Shown here: piece after piece, positions 10,768-20,521 of the stretch
Numbering within the stretch: position 1 is the first letter of the stretch
How the letters are laid out: each line of letters begins with the position of its first letter
From: Isoetes taiwanensis
Lineage: Eukaryota > Streptophyta > Lycopodiopsida > Isoetales > Isoetaceae
Assembly (NCBI GenBank): GCA_021234155.1
Contig: JAJEKV010000030.1
Span: 8,908,390 to 8,972,389, forward strand
Direction of reading: 5' to 3'
DNA length: 64,000 nucleotides
Made by a program: the position numbers and the translations under genes
Notes under the pieces: model-generated
Database searches by the model: none
What the model was told of the DNA's origin: nothing
The model's input: the letters and a program-made list of their open reading frames with translations, nothing else

Positions 10768-11139
10768 ATGGCTGCTTCTAGTTCAAACATACTTCCCCTG
10801 GACGACCATCAACGCTGGACCCTGTACAAGATACTACTTAATTGTGCTGTTCAAAACATTCACAGAGAGATGGACAAGCCATATGACAGTCTGTATCAGG
10901 GGCCATGGGAATGCTACCATCGCATAACTGGACATATGCGGCTCCTCATGCTCTTAGTAAGGCTCATGCCAACAAATAAATATGAGGATTTGATTAGGAG
11001 TATCAAGTATCGACGGGACACTCTGACTTGGAGACTCGACATTCGCAGGGAATGGGAGGATGATGTCATATCAAAGTGGTACAGGTGGGACTGGACTCGG
11101 TATGTAGCTGATGAAGTGGGCCTATGTGACATTTTGTAG
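10768..11139 (+). CDS. Hypothetical 123-aa protein
   Basis: This 123-codon frame with a proper ATG has balanced, protein-like composition: Trp- and Arg-rich, with the C-terminal segment WYRWDWTRYVADEVGLC. A TATATTTA at about 10690 could serve as a TATA box. I do not recognise the family. There is no signal peptide or membrane segment, and the sequence is consistent with a small, mostly helical soluble protein. It lies between two clusters of the family 1 hairpin and on the same strand as the ParB-like gene. It is probably a small cargo gene of the putative element. Confidence 0.5.
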   Translation: MAASSSNILPLDDHQRWTLYKILLNCAVQNIHREMDKPYDSLYQGPWECYHRITGHMRLLMLLVRLMPTNKYEDLIRSIKYRRDTLTWRLDIRREWEDDVISKWYRWDWTRYVADEVGLCDIL

Positions 11140-11148
11140 AGATATGTA

Positions 11149-11290
11149 CAGCCTGCTATGTTACTTTAGAAAGAACTCGCGCCTGGCGCATTTTCACAGA
11201 AGGAAAAATGTACAATGTATAGCCTGCTATGTTAGTTTAGAAAGAACTCGCGCCTGACACATTTTCACAGAAGGAAAAATGTACATATAG
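11149..11290. repeat. 71-bp tandem duplication with hairpin motif
   Basis: Two copies begin with AGCCTGCTATGTTA and end with CACAGAAGGAAAAATGTACA. Each holds a decayed family 1 motif (CGCGCCTGGCGCA in the first, CGCGCCTGACACA in the second). They sit directly 3' of the 123-aa ORF. Confidence 0.85.
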
Positions 11291-11392
11291 TTTTTTTGAA
11301 TATAAATACAAACTCGCGCCTAAAGCAATTTCCAGCTTATACTTTTATGTCACGCTTATTTCATTATGTTTTTTTATATGCAATGTCGAAAA

Positions 11393-11510
11393 CATTGAAT
11401 CCTTTGATGCCCTCGCCAGTATGACCAACCCCAAGAAACTACATATTTTCGTTAATGTGTAGTTTCATGGGGTTGATAAGACTGGCTAAAGAACATCAAA
11501 GAATTCAAAA
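11393..11510. ncRNA. Long imperfect hairpin, candidate small-RNA precursor
   Basis: Sequence 11395-11440 pairs with 11455-11508 in reverse complement. The inner stem is CCAACCCCAAGAAACTACAT against ATGTGTAGTTTCATGGGGTT; the outer stem is TTGAATCCTTTGATG against CATCAAAGAATTCAA. The loop is about 14 nt and mismatches are scattered, as in a plant miRNA foldback of about 110 nt. Expression cannot be seen from sequence. A small foldback MITE is the main alternative. Confidence 0.4.
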
Positions 11511-12309
11511 TTCACAACATCACGCAGATGTTATGATATATTCATTTTTTTTTTACTATCATCATATACATACCTTTTGATAAGTTATGATCTAATAAAT
11601 TATAGCTTCTTTGTATCAGAAGGTCTGTACATACCTTTTTTAGACGTTCTTTTGGCCATGCCACAAATGTGCCCACGCTCTCCCCGATTGTGTCACCACC
11701 AGGATGTCTTCTTGGAAGAGCTTCATCTCATAGTTGCAATTTATAATGCTAACTTTACAGAAACTGTTTCCAAGAGGAACACCATGGCACTTAGATTCAG
11801 GTTCCAGGTCTTCGATTTTACATAATCCAAGTCGACGCTTCAAGTTTGCTGTTAATAGATAGCATTCTTCTCCCACGCTAATAATTGAAAACATTAAAAG
11901 AATGATTTCACATGAACAGTCTTCAAGAATATAATATGTTTCAAGAACAGTCTTCAAATCCTACTGATAGCACTCACCATAGTTCAGCTGACATGATAGC
12001 GTGTCGATCAGTCGAGGAGGCAATCGCTAAGTCGAGGCGGCGAGTTGATCAGTCGAGGAGGCGGTCGACCGGAAGAAGTCAGCGAGTTGATCAGGTTTCT
12101 TGAAAACTTCGGTGGCGAATGAGCATGTGGAAGCAGCGTGCCACATAGGCGTTTCTTGAAAATAATAAAAATAAATATTCGTGGATGTGCTTTAATAAGA
12201 AAATTAAGTTTTTAATTTGAAATGAGCGGGATAAGCGATTAATATAGGCGGGATAATTGTAATTTAAAATCGGATAGCAATCTGACGGTTCAGATAATGC
12301 ACCCATACG
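11511..12309. other. Non-coding spacer before the ParB-like gene
   Basis: No convincing gene is present. Short direct repeats of GTTGATCAGTCGAGGAGG type occur at 12005-12090. A TATAAAT at 12310-12316 lies 44 bp upstream of the first ATG of the next gene. Confidence 0.5.
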
Positions 12310-12316
12310 TATAAAT
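12310..12316 (+). promoter_or_regulatory. Candidate TATA box for the ParB-like gene
   Basis: TATAAAT lies 44 bp upstream of the ATG at 12360. That would place transcription start near 12340 and leave a very short 5' UTR. Confidence 0.4.
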
Positions 12317-12359
12317 TTGAATTGTGTCCCATAACATTGCATTCGAACATTGCAGCTAT

Positions 12360-12480
12360 ATGGTGTCCGGAGGATCTGGCGCAGCGAGAGGTAGAGGCGG
12401 AGGGAGAGGCGCAGGGAGAGCTGGGCAACGGCCCAACACTCAGGAAATTCCTGAACAGGTCGCCAGCACTCAGGAAGCAG
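12360..12480 (+). pseudogene. Exon 1 of the ParB/methyltransferase-like gene
   Basis: The ATG at 12360 opens a 40-codon Gly/Arg-rich leader (GARGRGGGRGAGRAG), a basic low-complexity tail of the kind found on nucleic-acid-associated proteins. It ends GAAGCAG before a GTATTT donor. The intron at 12481-13020 ends TTTCAG and joins in phase 1 to GGATCTTCTAAA, preserving the frame into exon 2. The intron contains two family 1 hairpins. Confidence 0.6.
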
Positions 12481-12857
12481 GTATTTATCTATGCTTATAT
12501 ACTATTTCTTCTCGATTTCTACAGTTTCTGTGTTTTTTTTTTAAGTTTTGTCTAGTGTCTGTGTCGTTTTTTATCATTTTTCTACTGTCTCTGTGTTATT
12601 TCTACTTTTTATATTGTTTCTGTGTCATTTCTACTGCTTTTACTACCTTGTTTTGTGTGTTTTTTTTTATAATCTTCTCCTGTACTCTGTGTTTTTTGTT
12701 CTGTATTCTCCAGTTCTTATAATGTAGACTGTTTAATTATAGTTTGTTGCACTTGTTTGTTTATAGTTTTGTTCTGTATTCTCCAGTTCTTTGGAGTCGA
12801 CTTTTTTGTAGCCTAGTATGTCTCTTATAATATAGAGCGTCTGTAGGGCCTCTCTAA

Positions 12858-12990
12858 AAAACGCGCTCGACGCGATTTATAATATAGAGCGTCTCTGATA
12901 TGATTGTTTTTTGCTGTCTCTGATACTTGCATGTCTACCATTTATGTTTTCCGTAGTAAGTCGTCTATCAAAACGCGCTCGGCGCGATTT
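12858..12990. repeat. Two family 1 hairpins inside intron 1
   Basis: AAACGCG/CTCGA/CGCGATTT lies near 12858-12878 and AAACGCGC/TCG/GCGCGATTT near 12971-12990, both within the intron spanning 12481-13020. The second is 30 bp from the 3' splice site. Confidence 0.85.
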
Positions 12991-13020
12991 CATTACTCAC
13001 CACATGATTGTAACTTTCAG

Positions 13021-14018
13021 GATCTTCTAAAAATGTGAAAAGAAAATCAAAGCCTGTTCAGGCTCACGGGACATCGGCACCGAAAAAACCAAGAACGGAG
13101 GAAGATGTTTCAGTTGCAGATTTGGCACACGCTGTGACCATGGACGATACTACAGGAATAATAAAGGCTCAGGTAGAGCCTCCATGTCCAGAAGAAGTTC
13201 TACCAGAGGGCTCCGAATGGTTTGTGGAGATCTTCAAGACTAGCGGAAAGAGAGATCTTATTTTCATGTCTAGAGTTAAAAAAACAGATCAAATGAAGAA
13301 ACAAGGTATTTTGATCACATGCGAAGAACAGAACGATTCATATTGTTCCGTATTACTTGAAGCGGGTCAGAAAAATAAAAAAGGATTAAAGAAGTTAATG
13401 CGCTGCAGTGCCAGTTCCTTTAAAGAGACAGCCCTAAGAACGGATGAGGCCGCAGATAACCTCTTCAAATTTGGCTGGTCAGGTGGTGAACCATTGACAC
13501 CAAAAAAAATATGTGAAGGTCTCTCAGCTGTGAGAAGAGCAATCAGTACAAGGCCGTCAGCTAGTGTGTACCTACAAGCTTGAAAAGAAAAGGAAGATGC
13601 AAGTTCTAGAGGTAGGAAAACAGCAGACGCTCTACCCATTACAGATTTGACTAGTGATGACGATAAGGCGAGACAGTTAGAGGCCATGAGCAAACTCAAG
13701 AAGTATGCCGACAAGTATCCACTGGGCCTTAACTTCACGCATCCAGTCCATGTCGACAGGCTTTTCAGGTCCACAAAGGCTATGTTTGTCAGCAGAAGAT
13801 ACGACAAGCAGCACGCAATGGAAATAGTCAACAGCATCATTCAAAACCCAGGGCAGGTGCCAATGCCGGCAGATGTGGTGCCTTTTGATATGAAGACGAA
13901 GAAGGTGTTGATATGGAATAAATTTGAAGATTTCATTGGCAACCTGGATATTCACTTCATGATAATAGATGGCCAGCATTCAGTGGAGGCGCAGAAGGTT
14001 TTGATCAGTCAAAACAAG
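13021..14018 (+). pseudogene. Exon 2: ParB-like (DGQH) domain, with internal stop
   Basis: The exon opens in phase with exon 1, with a basic stretch (KNVKRKSKPVQ, then PKKPRTEED) that may be a nuclear localisation signal. It ends with VVPFDMKTKKVLIWNKF and IIDGQHSVEAQKVL (DGQHS at 13968-13982). Spacing and motif match the ParB/DGQHR-type nuclease-like fold (beta strand, then DGxHRxxA). The usual Arg after His is Ser. A single in-frame TGA at 13581-13583 splits an otherwise continuous frame. The exon likely ends at AACAAG|GT (14018), as the frame stops soon after. In bacteria and phages ParB-like domains are often fused to DNA methyltransferases, which matches the next coding block. Confidence 0.5.
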
Positions 14019-14310
14019 GTTGCGTATTAAACGAGAGCTAAAATGAGGTAAAAAAATTATTTTGGTCATAAAATTGAATTTTGACCCCCCAAAATCACTC
14101 ATTTTTTTGTGCAAAGAGAAAATTGATTGTGTCAAAGTGACACTTTTCCTAACAGTTAGAATTTACCTGAAGTGTATTTTTAGAGAAAACCACTAATTTA
14201 AGTGTAGATCATACACAACATTTTGTTAGCTTGGATTGTATTCCAGAAAAAGATACTTTGAAGTTACAATGAGTCATTTTTTAATGATATAATATTTCAA
14301 AGTACCAAAA

Positions 14311-14456
14311 TTGTATTCCGGAATACACTTTTGCTATTCGAGGATAACAGAAGTGTATTCCGGAATACACTTTTGCTTTTCTAGAAAGTCAAAGTGTATT
14401 CCAGAATACACTTTTGGTTTTGCTCGAAATCCAAAGTGTATTCCGGAATACACTTT
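14311..14456. repeat. Four copies of an 18-bp palindrome (family 2)
   Basis: GTGTATTCCGGAATACAC or a one-base variant occurs at about 14311, 14351, 14391 and 14433, spaced 40-42 bp. Each is usually flanked by AAA and TTTT. Spacers are not conserved, unlike a simple tandem repeat. Related half-sites occur near 14171 and 14227. Confidence 0.9.
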
Positions 14457-15789
14457 TACTGTACAAGTTTTTGAGCATCAACAGTGACCTTGCAATTTTC
14501 CAGGCTTTTGGGATTTTCGGCATTTTCAATGACCTTGCAATTTGTTTTTTGATTCAATTGATTTGAATGACCTTGCGATTTTATTTGTTTTTTATGTGGG
14601 GATACAGGAACATAGTTTTAAATAATGAAGGGATTAGCGAACCAACAACAACGACTAGATTTTTTGGTATTTTCAATTTATTTGGATGACGTTTCAATTT
14701 TTTTTATTTGTTTTGTGTGGATAAAGGGACATAGTTTCAAATAATAAAGGGATTTTGATTTTTTTGTTTATAACCCCAGGGATACTGGACCTTGGTACCA
14801 AATCGTAAGAGAGTCCAGAATACATTTTTTTTTCCCAGGAGGATAGAGACGTGTTTTTTTTGCCCTTTTTGCTCCGGCGATCTTTCTCTATGGAGCTCAC
14901 ACCACCATTTCAGTTTCAGATTGGGTAAGCCTATGGCATTGGCTAAAGGTTAAACCAAGGCGCTGGCTAAGCATCTTTCAAAATTATTTTTTTCATTACG
15001 GTAGCTCTTATTGTAGGTTGGATGCCAGAATCAATTTGTAGGTCGGATGCCAGAATCGTATCAGGAGTTGGACGCCACATCTGATGTGTAAAGGCTTCAA
15101 ACCATATGCAGAAGTTAATAAGGAGCAAGGGACGATGGCGGATTGAGGAAGTTTCGGCTATGGTGAGGCATGTCAAACAAGCTGCTTTGAATGGTATCGA
15201 GATCTCCATATTTTGCATTGTTAGCCTCTTCTTTTCTTATATTTGCTCTATGCAGACGCTCCTACTGTTATGCAAACTTTCATGTGCTTGTGCAGGGCAT
15301 TTCGGATGTAGGCATCATTCCAATGGATTAGGCCAAAGAGCTACTGCTTTGAATCAAGCCGAAATCCATTCTTAGGGCTGGATTTGGCTCTGAGAAAACC
15401 TCCCAGACATCAAAGCTTCATGCTGAAGCTATTTTGGATCCACAAGAAAGTCTGGGAGTTGCACTAGTCTGGAATGTTTCGCAGGTCTGGAGATGCACTA
15501 GTATTTTTATTACCTAAAGGTATTTATGGATTGAGGTTCAGTCAAGGAGTTAGAAGTAGTATTTTCATTTGGAATAAATCTTGCCTTGGGAGAACTTATG
15601 ACTAGAACATGCAGAAAAAATCCTTACATTGTGTTCTTCCGGCTATACAATTGATGGAGAAATGATGAAGTTTAACTTTTCTACTGTGTAATTTCCATCC
15701 TCCAATCATATAATTGGAGCCACTTCACTCTTTATATTTGTTGTTTGGGTATGCAATTTACTTTTGAATTAATCATATGTAGCGTGGAT

Positions 15790-16515
15790 TTTCATGTCAA
15801 TTCAGCAAAGACCAGACATACACAATGGCCAAAGATACAGCAAGAGATGATATATTCCCTGCTAACCAAATGATTACTTGAAGTTGCAACAGCAGGAATG
15901 TCACAAGAACTTATCTGGTCCATGCCTTCACATCTGGTTGGTGTCTTACTTAGGCACAATTCTGAACCAATAACTTGAAGCCCTGCTCTCACGGATTGGC
16001 AAGGACCTTATAATATTTTTGTCCAGATTTGCATCTCGATGATTCATGCAGGGCCAGGAACTACCTGGTTTGTCTCCTTGAGAATAGTTACCTTTCAGGG
16101 GCTGAGAATCTAGAGCGACAACCTACATGAAGAATCTCATTGCATGATGCCGGCTCAACCTACATGAAGATCCATCAGATAGTGATGACTTCATTGAAGG
16201 AGTCACTAATGTGCTTGGAACGTATGTCTCCTTTAAGACAATTCCATATAAACCTGCAGTACCAAGCATATCGATACTGTTATTAACATTCTGCCTTGAC
16301 AAATACTGAGTCAATGGAACACATGTCCCCATTGAGGTGATGTCACATGGATCCTTGTCCTCAGCCTCATCCCTTGTTCCATCAGGTATGTCAGTATTCT
16401 CACAAGCATTGATGCAGACATTGTAAGGTTCAGATACCACATTGTAAGGTTCAGATACCACTGTATGATACTTTTCTTGACATTCTTGTGCATTGAGAAC
16501 TGAAAATAAAGATCA
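15790..16515 (-). pseudogene. Minus-strand exon-like block, possible Myb/SANT gene relic
   Basis: A minus-strand 3' splice site (TTTTCAG at about 16501) is followed by an open frame beginning LNAQECQEKYHTVVSEP. The QECQEKY pattern resembles helix 3 of some SANT/Myb-like domains. The frame continues about 120 codons with no recognisable domain. A perfect 21-bp duplication (16418-16459) repeats VSEPYNV. Further minus-strand open pieces lie at 15792-15992 and about 16760-16860 (SKWLRNSIKQTNDFNHCLDE), which could be other exons. Assignment is weak. Confidence 0.25.
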
Positions 16516-16875
16516 CCTCAGCAAAGGATAAAATATAATTGTAGAGAATTGTAAGAGAGCTCACACTGATTGAGATGTCTGAACGATCTTCTTGTCGAAT
16601 TTATTTTCTTAGGCTTTAAATTCAGCCCAGGTGATGGAAAGTTTATGCTCGATTTCTCAAGAACTTCTTTGCCTTTAAATTCCCACAAGCACAAAAATAG
16701 TCATTGTTCAACCATTTAGTCAGCATTCAATGAATCAATGCAAAGAATATTTCACCTCTGCCATCTTATAAAATAGCTGCAACTCATCAAGGCAATGATT
16801 AAAGTCATTTGTTTGTTTAATTGAATTCCGTAGCCACTTAGACATAAAAGTAGTATTCCTTGAATTCTTAAAATG

Positions 16876-16965
16876 TTCATCTGCAACGTTTGTTTACTTT
16901 AAATTCTAATCTATTACAAATTCATCTGCAACGTTTGTTTATTTTAAATTCTAATCTATTACAAA
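16876..16965. repeat. 45-bp tandem duplication
   Basis: TTCATCTGCAACGTTTGTTT and the following 25 bp are repeated once (16876-16920 and 16921-16965) with one substitution. Confidence 0.9.
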
Positions 16966-17237
16966 TTCACCTCATTTTGTCATGTGTTCCCAATAACCCA
17001 GTGCCAGAAAAAATAAATGTAGTGGAAATGGCATATGCTAAATCGTAATCATGATGATGTTATGGACTTAACCCCTAAAAAGGGCTATTTCAAAGTGTTG
17101 ATATGTTGACCCTATGATAAAAAAATATTTTTTTGCTAAAATAGCACATATTAAATTGTAATCACCATGATTTTTTGGACTTCACCCCTAAAAGAGCCGT
17201 TTTGCATGGTTGATATATTTTTTGGAAGGGAATCTTC

Positions 17238-17265
17238 AAACGGGAGTGCTGCAACACTCCCGTTT
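17238..17265. repeat. Perfect 11-bp-arm hairpin
   Basis: AAACGGGAGTG and CACTCCCGTTT flank a 6-nt loop. The form (A-run, GC-rich arm, T-run) is like the family 1 hairpins, but the sequence differs. It sits just upstream of exon 3. Confidence 0.8.
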
Positions 17266-17276
17266 AATATGCAACT

Positions 17277-17425
17277 GTGTTTCAAGCACAAAAAACTGGA
17301 AACCAGTTCTATAGACTATACTCAGTCAGAAATTGCCGGTTCCTCAGTTGCTCAACAACAGCAGCAGAATTAGCCGAAATTAGCGCGCTACTGAATGACA
17401 TGGGAAAGACATTCCTATACAAAAG
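17277..17425 (+). pseudogene. Exon 3 of the ParB/methyltransferase-like gene
   Basis: The clear coding part reads AELAEISALLNDMGKTFLYK and ends at a GTATTT donor (17426). The intron at 17426-17598 (173 bp) ends TTTTGCAG and contains two family 1 hairpins (about 17466-17486 and 17519-17539). The 5' boundary of the exon is uncertain. On splicing, the frame enters exon 4 as PYVEQLRAC and then needs a one-base shift to reach RNQWIEYGR, so the copy is frame-broken here. Confidence 0.5.
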
Positions 17426-17598
17426 GTATTTCATTTTCCCACACATAGCTAGTCTGGAACTTCCAAACCGCACCAGGCGCGATTTGCTGCTTTAACGTGC
17501 ATGTCCTATAGCTTTCCAAATCGCGCCAGGCGCGTTTTATATTGTTATTGTTTTGACGGCCTGTCTACTTTATTTATCTAACGGCCCATATTTTGCAG

Positions 17599-19567
17599 CC
17601 CGTATGTGGAGCAGTTGCGGGCATGCTCGTAACCAATGGATCGAATATGGGAGACCAATGCCAACCAGACAAGGGCAATCTAAGAGTTCCGAATTCAAAT
17701 TACTAGAAAGGACACGGTGCCAAACCATAATACAGGACAAGAGTAAGAGCACCAGATCAAAGAAGAAAAAAGGGGATGAATTAGGTGCTGGCTCAGAAGC
17801 TCAAACGGTGCCAAAGGATGCCTGCAAGATTATTTTTTCTTCTGACCAGGTATGGGAAAAGTGGAACGAATTTTGGGACGCCTATGCGGAAAAGAAGTTG
17901 CCAGATTCATATGGCAGGTTTCCTCCGCAAGATACATCTACTTTTTATTTTGGTGTCATAGAGATGAGGAAGGCACAAGGATTGGATGATGCAGAATTAC
18001 TCTCTGTCCTAGAGAGGTGCATCAGAAAGGAAGTTGTCTACAAGAAAACGTCTGTAGCAAAGCACTTGACATCTTTCGAAGATGCCTGCGAACAGCTAAA
18101 AGATATGAAAGTCCTGAAAAAGGCTGTTGGCGAAGAACTGCAAAGGCTTACAGGAGACTTCATGTTATCAGAGATAGGCTTAATGCAAAAGTACAACGTA
18201 TCTAATGATGATATTAAGAAATATGTGTTTTGGTCAAAAGATTTTGTGAAGCAACAAAAGGCGAAGAATGTGGCAACTCTAAAGGGGATTCACCACGAAA
18301 AGTGGCGCCCCGACCTAAAAAGAAAAGTTGCTTTGGTGAAACAGACGCCAGAAGAGGAGTCTCCTTTTTTCTATAAGGTGTCCCTTGGCTATAAGTGTGC
18401 CATACCAGACGTGGGTGATGGGCCAACCGACATCACTTTATTTGTTCTTGATAGTTGTGGCACGAGATGGACACAAGATGATTACAGCACGTTCTTCAAC
18501 ACATGCGGTGGTTTTACGACTGAGATGCATTATACCATCGTGACAATATGCCACTCCGACATGTCCTACGCATATGAACTATCTGCTGCAAATGATCTCG
18601 AATGCATTAAAGTGATGAGGCAAGCAGTAATGATAGATGAAAACAAAGATAGTGAGTTCAGTACCGAAAGTAAGATTGCACACATGCTAGTCCTTATGAT
18701 AGCCATTATGGATGATAAAGAATATGAAAGACTCAAGGGGAAACCAGAAGGTGAAAAGATTGCTTGGCAGTGCTATCGGCTAGATGAACCCCTAATAAAG
18801 AATGTTTTTTATGTCGAATCCAATGCTGAAGACAAAGGGAAAGGGACTGCAGATGTGGATGTGGACCTTATAGAGGACGAAGAGGAAGAGGAAGAAGAAA
18901 ACTGGGTCGACCCTGTCCTTAATTCAGCAATCAAGTATAAGCTACTGACGGCGTATAAGGGGAGCCTGAATAAGTATGGGTTTTCTTTGGCCCTTCCAAG
19001 TTTTCTGATTGAAGCCTTCTGCCCTTTAGAGTCAACGTGTTGGGAGTTTCATGTTGGAGGTTATGTCGGGCGGGAAGCTCTGAAGCTAGCTAGGAAATGC
19101 CAAAGTGTGGTCTCTGATGGTCAAGCCAAGGACTTCCTTGATATTTTTTTCGAGAAAGTGCTAGAGGTGGCACCTAGGGGTCTGATAGGTAGTGCAAGAA
19201 ATAAAGCTTCCACCTCTAAGGCCGAATTACCTCCAGATCTGGCTGCAGAGCGGGAGGACATGAGAAAGCAGATGGAGCAAATAAAGATGAATTTCGACAA
19301 CCAGCCGGTTAACTATGCGGCCGAGATTGTGCCTATACTTCCAATCACATATGAAAATCCGACGGAAGGGGATGTAGAGAACGCAAACCAAGAAGACAAA
19401 ATCCAAGATGATACAGTGGAATCGGAAAGCTCTAGTCAGGTTAGCATAAAGAGTAATGAAGTATCAACCATAGTTCAAACACTAAGTGATGTGGTTGACA
19501 CTTCTGGCAGACCGAAGACAACCGAGAGTAAGCTCATCATTGCGGAAGTTGAACAGGAACCAGAAAG
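17599..19567 (+). pseudogene. Exon 4: degenerate DNA-methyltransferase-like domain
   Basis: This long exon is open for over 650 codons. It contains a Lys-rich linker, a helical region (about 17850-18300), and FVLDSCGTRWTQDDYSTFF (about 18441-18497) followed by IVTICHSDMSYAYE. After an acidic run of about 14 residues (18861-18902) comes WEFHVGGYVGREALKLARK (about 19041-19097). The order resembles beta-class amino-methyltransferases, in which the DPPY motif precedes the glycine-rich SAM motif. Here DPPY reads LDSCG and the SAM loop reads VGGYVGRE, so catalysis is doubtful. A Glu/Ser-rich tail follows. The exon ends AAAG|GTATGT, and the 91-bp intron at 19568-19658 holds a perfect family 1 hairpin. 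Confidence 0.45.
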
Positions 19568-19589
19568 GTATGTTCTTCAAACAGAAATG

Positions 19590-19611
19590 AAAATCGCGCA
19601 AGGCGCGATTT
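19590..19611. repeat. Perfect family 1 hairpin in intron 4
   Basis: AAATCGCGC/AAG/GCGCGATTT is the cleanest copy: two exact 9-bp arms with a 3-nt loop, inside an intron of only 91 bp. Confidence 0.95.
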
Positions 19612-19658
19612 CAATTTTCTTTTTCCTTGTCTCACAAGTGTGTGCTTTCTTATTACAG

Positions 19659-20242
19659 ACCTAAACCGGTTTCCTCCAAAATTCTGGTGTTCGATTTGAA
19701 TGGAGTGCTCTGCAAAACGTTACCTAAAGCAACATTCGACCTATCATGGTATGCACAGAAACCATTTGAGACACGTACGAAATAGGTATATCCGCTTTCA
19801 CTTTATTTCGTTGTGCAATTTGGTCGTCGATGGAGAATAGAAATATACAGGAAGTTTTGAGAGTAGTTCCTGAATTACATAGAGATTGGGCATCTGTTTG
19901 GGATCAGAGCAAATGTAAGTCATTTAAAAACCCGAAGGATCCGTCAGGTAAGAATATATTTGTGAAATGCTTGAGCGACATGATGGATGACTTGGGCGTT
20001 CAGGAGAAGGAAGGCATCATTATAGTTGATGATGATGCCTTGAAGTGTTGCTTCAATCGATCCACGATCACTAAATCCACCATCCTATCATCGATATGGT
20101 TACCACGGATGATTTTACGCTAAGCTTCATTGGTGTCATGCAAGAAATAGCGGGGGAAAAACGATCGAAGATATACAAACACTATACCCGCAACTTGATC
20201 GGACAGGGGAAATTGACAGGGACTTCGAGAAAATCGTTCTAG
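19659..20242 (+). pseudogene. FCP1/NIF-like HAD phosphatase domain, joined by splicing
   Basis: The 3' splice site (ATTACAG, 19658) joins in phase to exon 4 (EQEPER to PKPVSSK). The sequence then reads ILVFDLNGVLCKT (HAD motif I), CAIWSSMENRNI (motif II serine), VWDQSKC, FVKCL (motif III lysine) and IIVDDDALKCCFN (motif IV). These are the four signature blocks of FCP1/SCP/NIF-type phosphatases, which usually act on phosphoserine. The second Asp of DxDG is Asn, as in some plant paralogues, so activity is uncertain. The frame shifts near 19780 and 20075. Fusion to a ParB/methyltransferase-like protein is unexpected. It could instead be a separate gene sharing an exon boundary by chance, but the phase match argues against that. 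Confidence 0.6.
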
Positions 20243-20457
20243 AAAGGGAACTCTTTTGATATATATGTATACCGGAAATACACTTTCCATAAAAGTTTTG
20301 AATATGAAATATACTTTACACCAAAGGTTTTGAATATATATTGTGTTCTTGTAGCAGCATTATTGGTACTGTGTACGTATTGTATTATTATATTATGTGT
20401 ATGGTTTGCTACACTTGCAATAATTTGTATGTATATACCATCAATAATTCAGGTGTG

Positions 20458-20465
20458 TATAAATA
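20458..20465 (+). promoter_or_regulatory. Candidate TATA box for the 73-aa ORF
   Basis: TATAAATA lies 64 bp upstream of the ATG at 20522, a normal plant TATA-to-ATG distance with a short leader. Confidence 0.5.
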
Positions 20466-20521
20466 GATATGCATGAAATTGCCAAACCATCGGCTTCGGC
20501 CTCCGCCTGCTTCTTGTTATT

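Larger units (their letters stand above)
14019..17270. other. Large intron 2 or insertion
   Basis: This 3.2-kb stretch separates the ParB-like exon from the next coding exon. It holds the family 2 palindromes (14311-14456), a minus-strand coding-like block (15790-16515), a 45-bp tandem duplication (16876-16965), a diverged tandem repeat of about 114 bp (17035-17210) and a hairpin just before exon 3. The minus-strand block suggests at least part is a secondary insertion rather than ancestral intron. Confidence 0.45.

Noticed and set aside
12481-12722. Extension of the exon 1 frame into a hydrophobic tail
   Set aside because: It reads through a T-rich intron; the GT-AG intron 12481-13020 restores a sensible frame.
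19568-19664. C-terminal hydrophobic tail of the 703-codon frame
   Set aside because: It is intron read-through; splicing at 19568-19658 joins to the HAD domain in phase.
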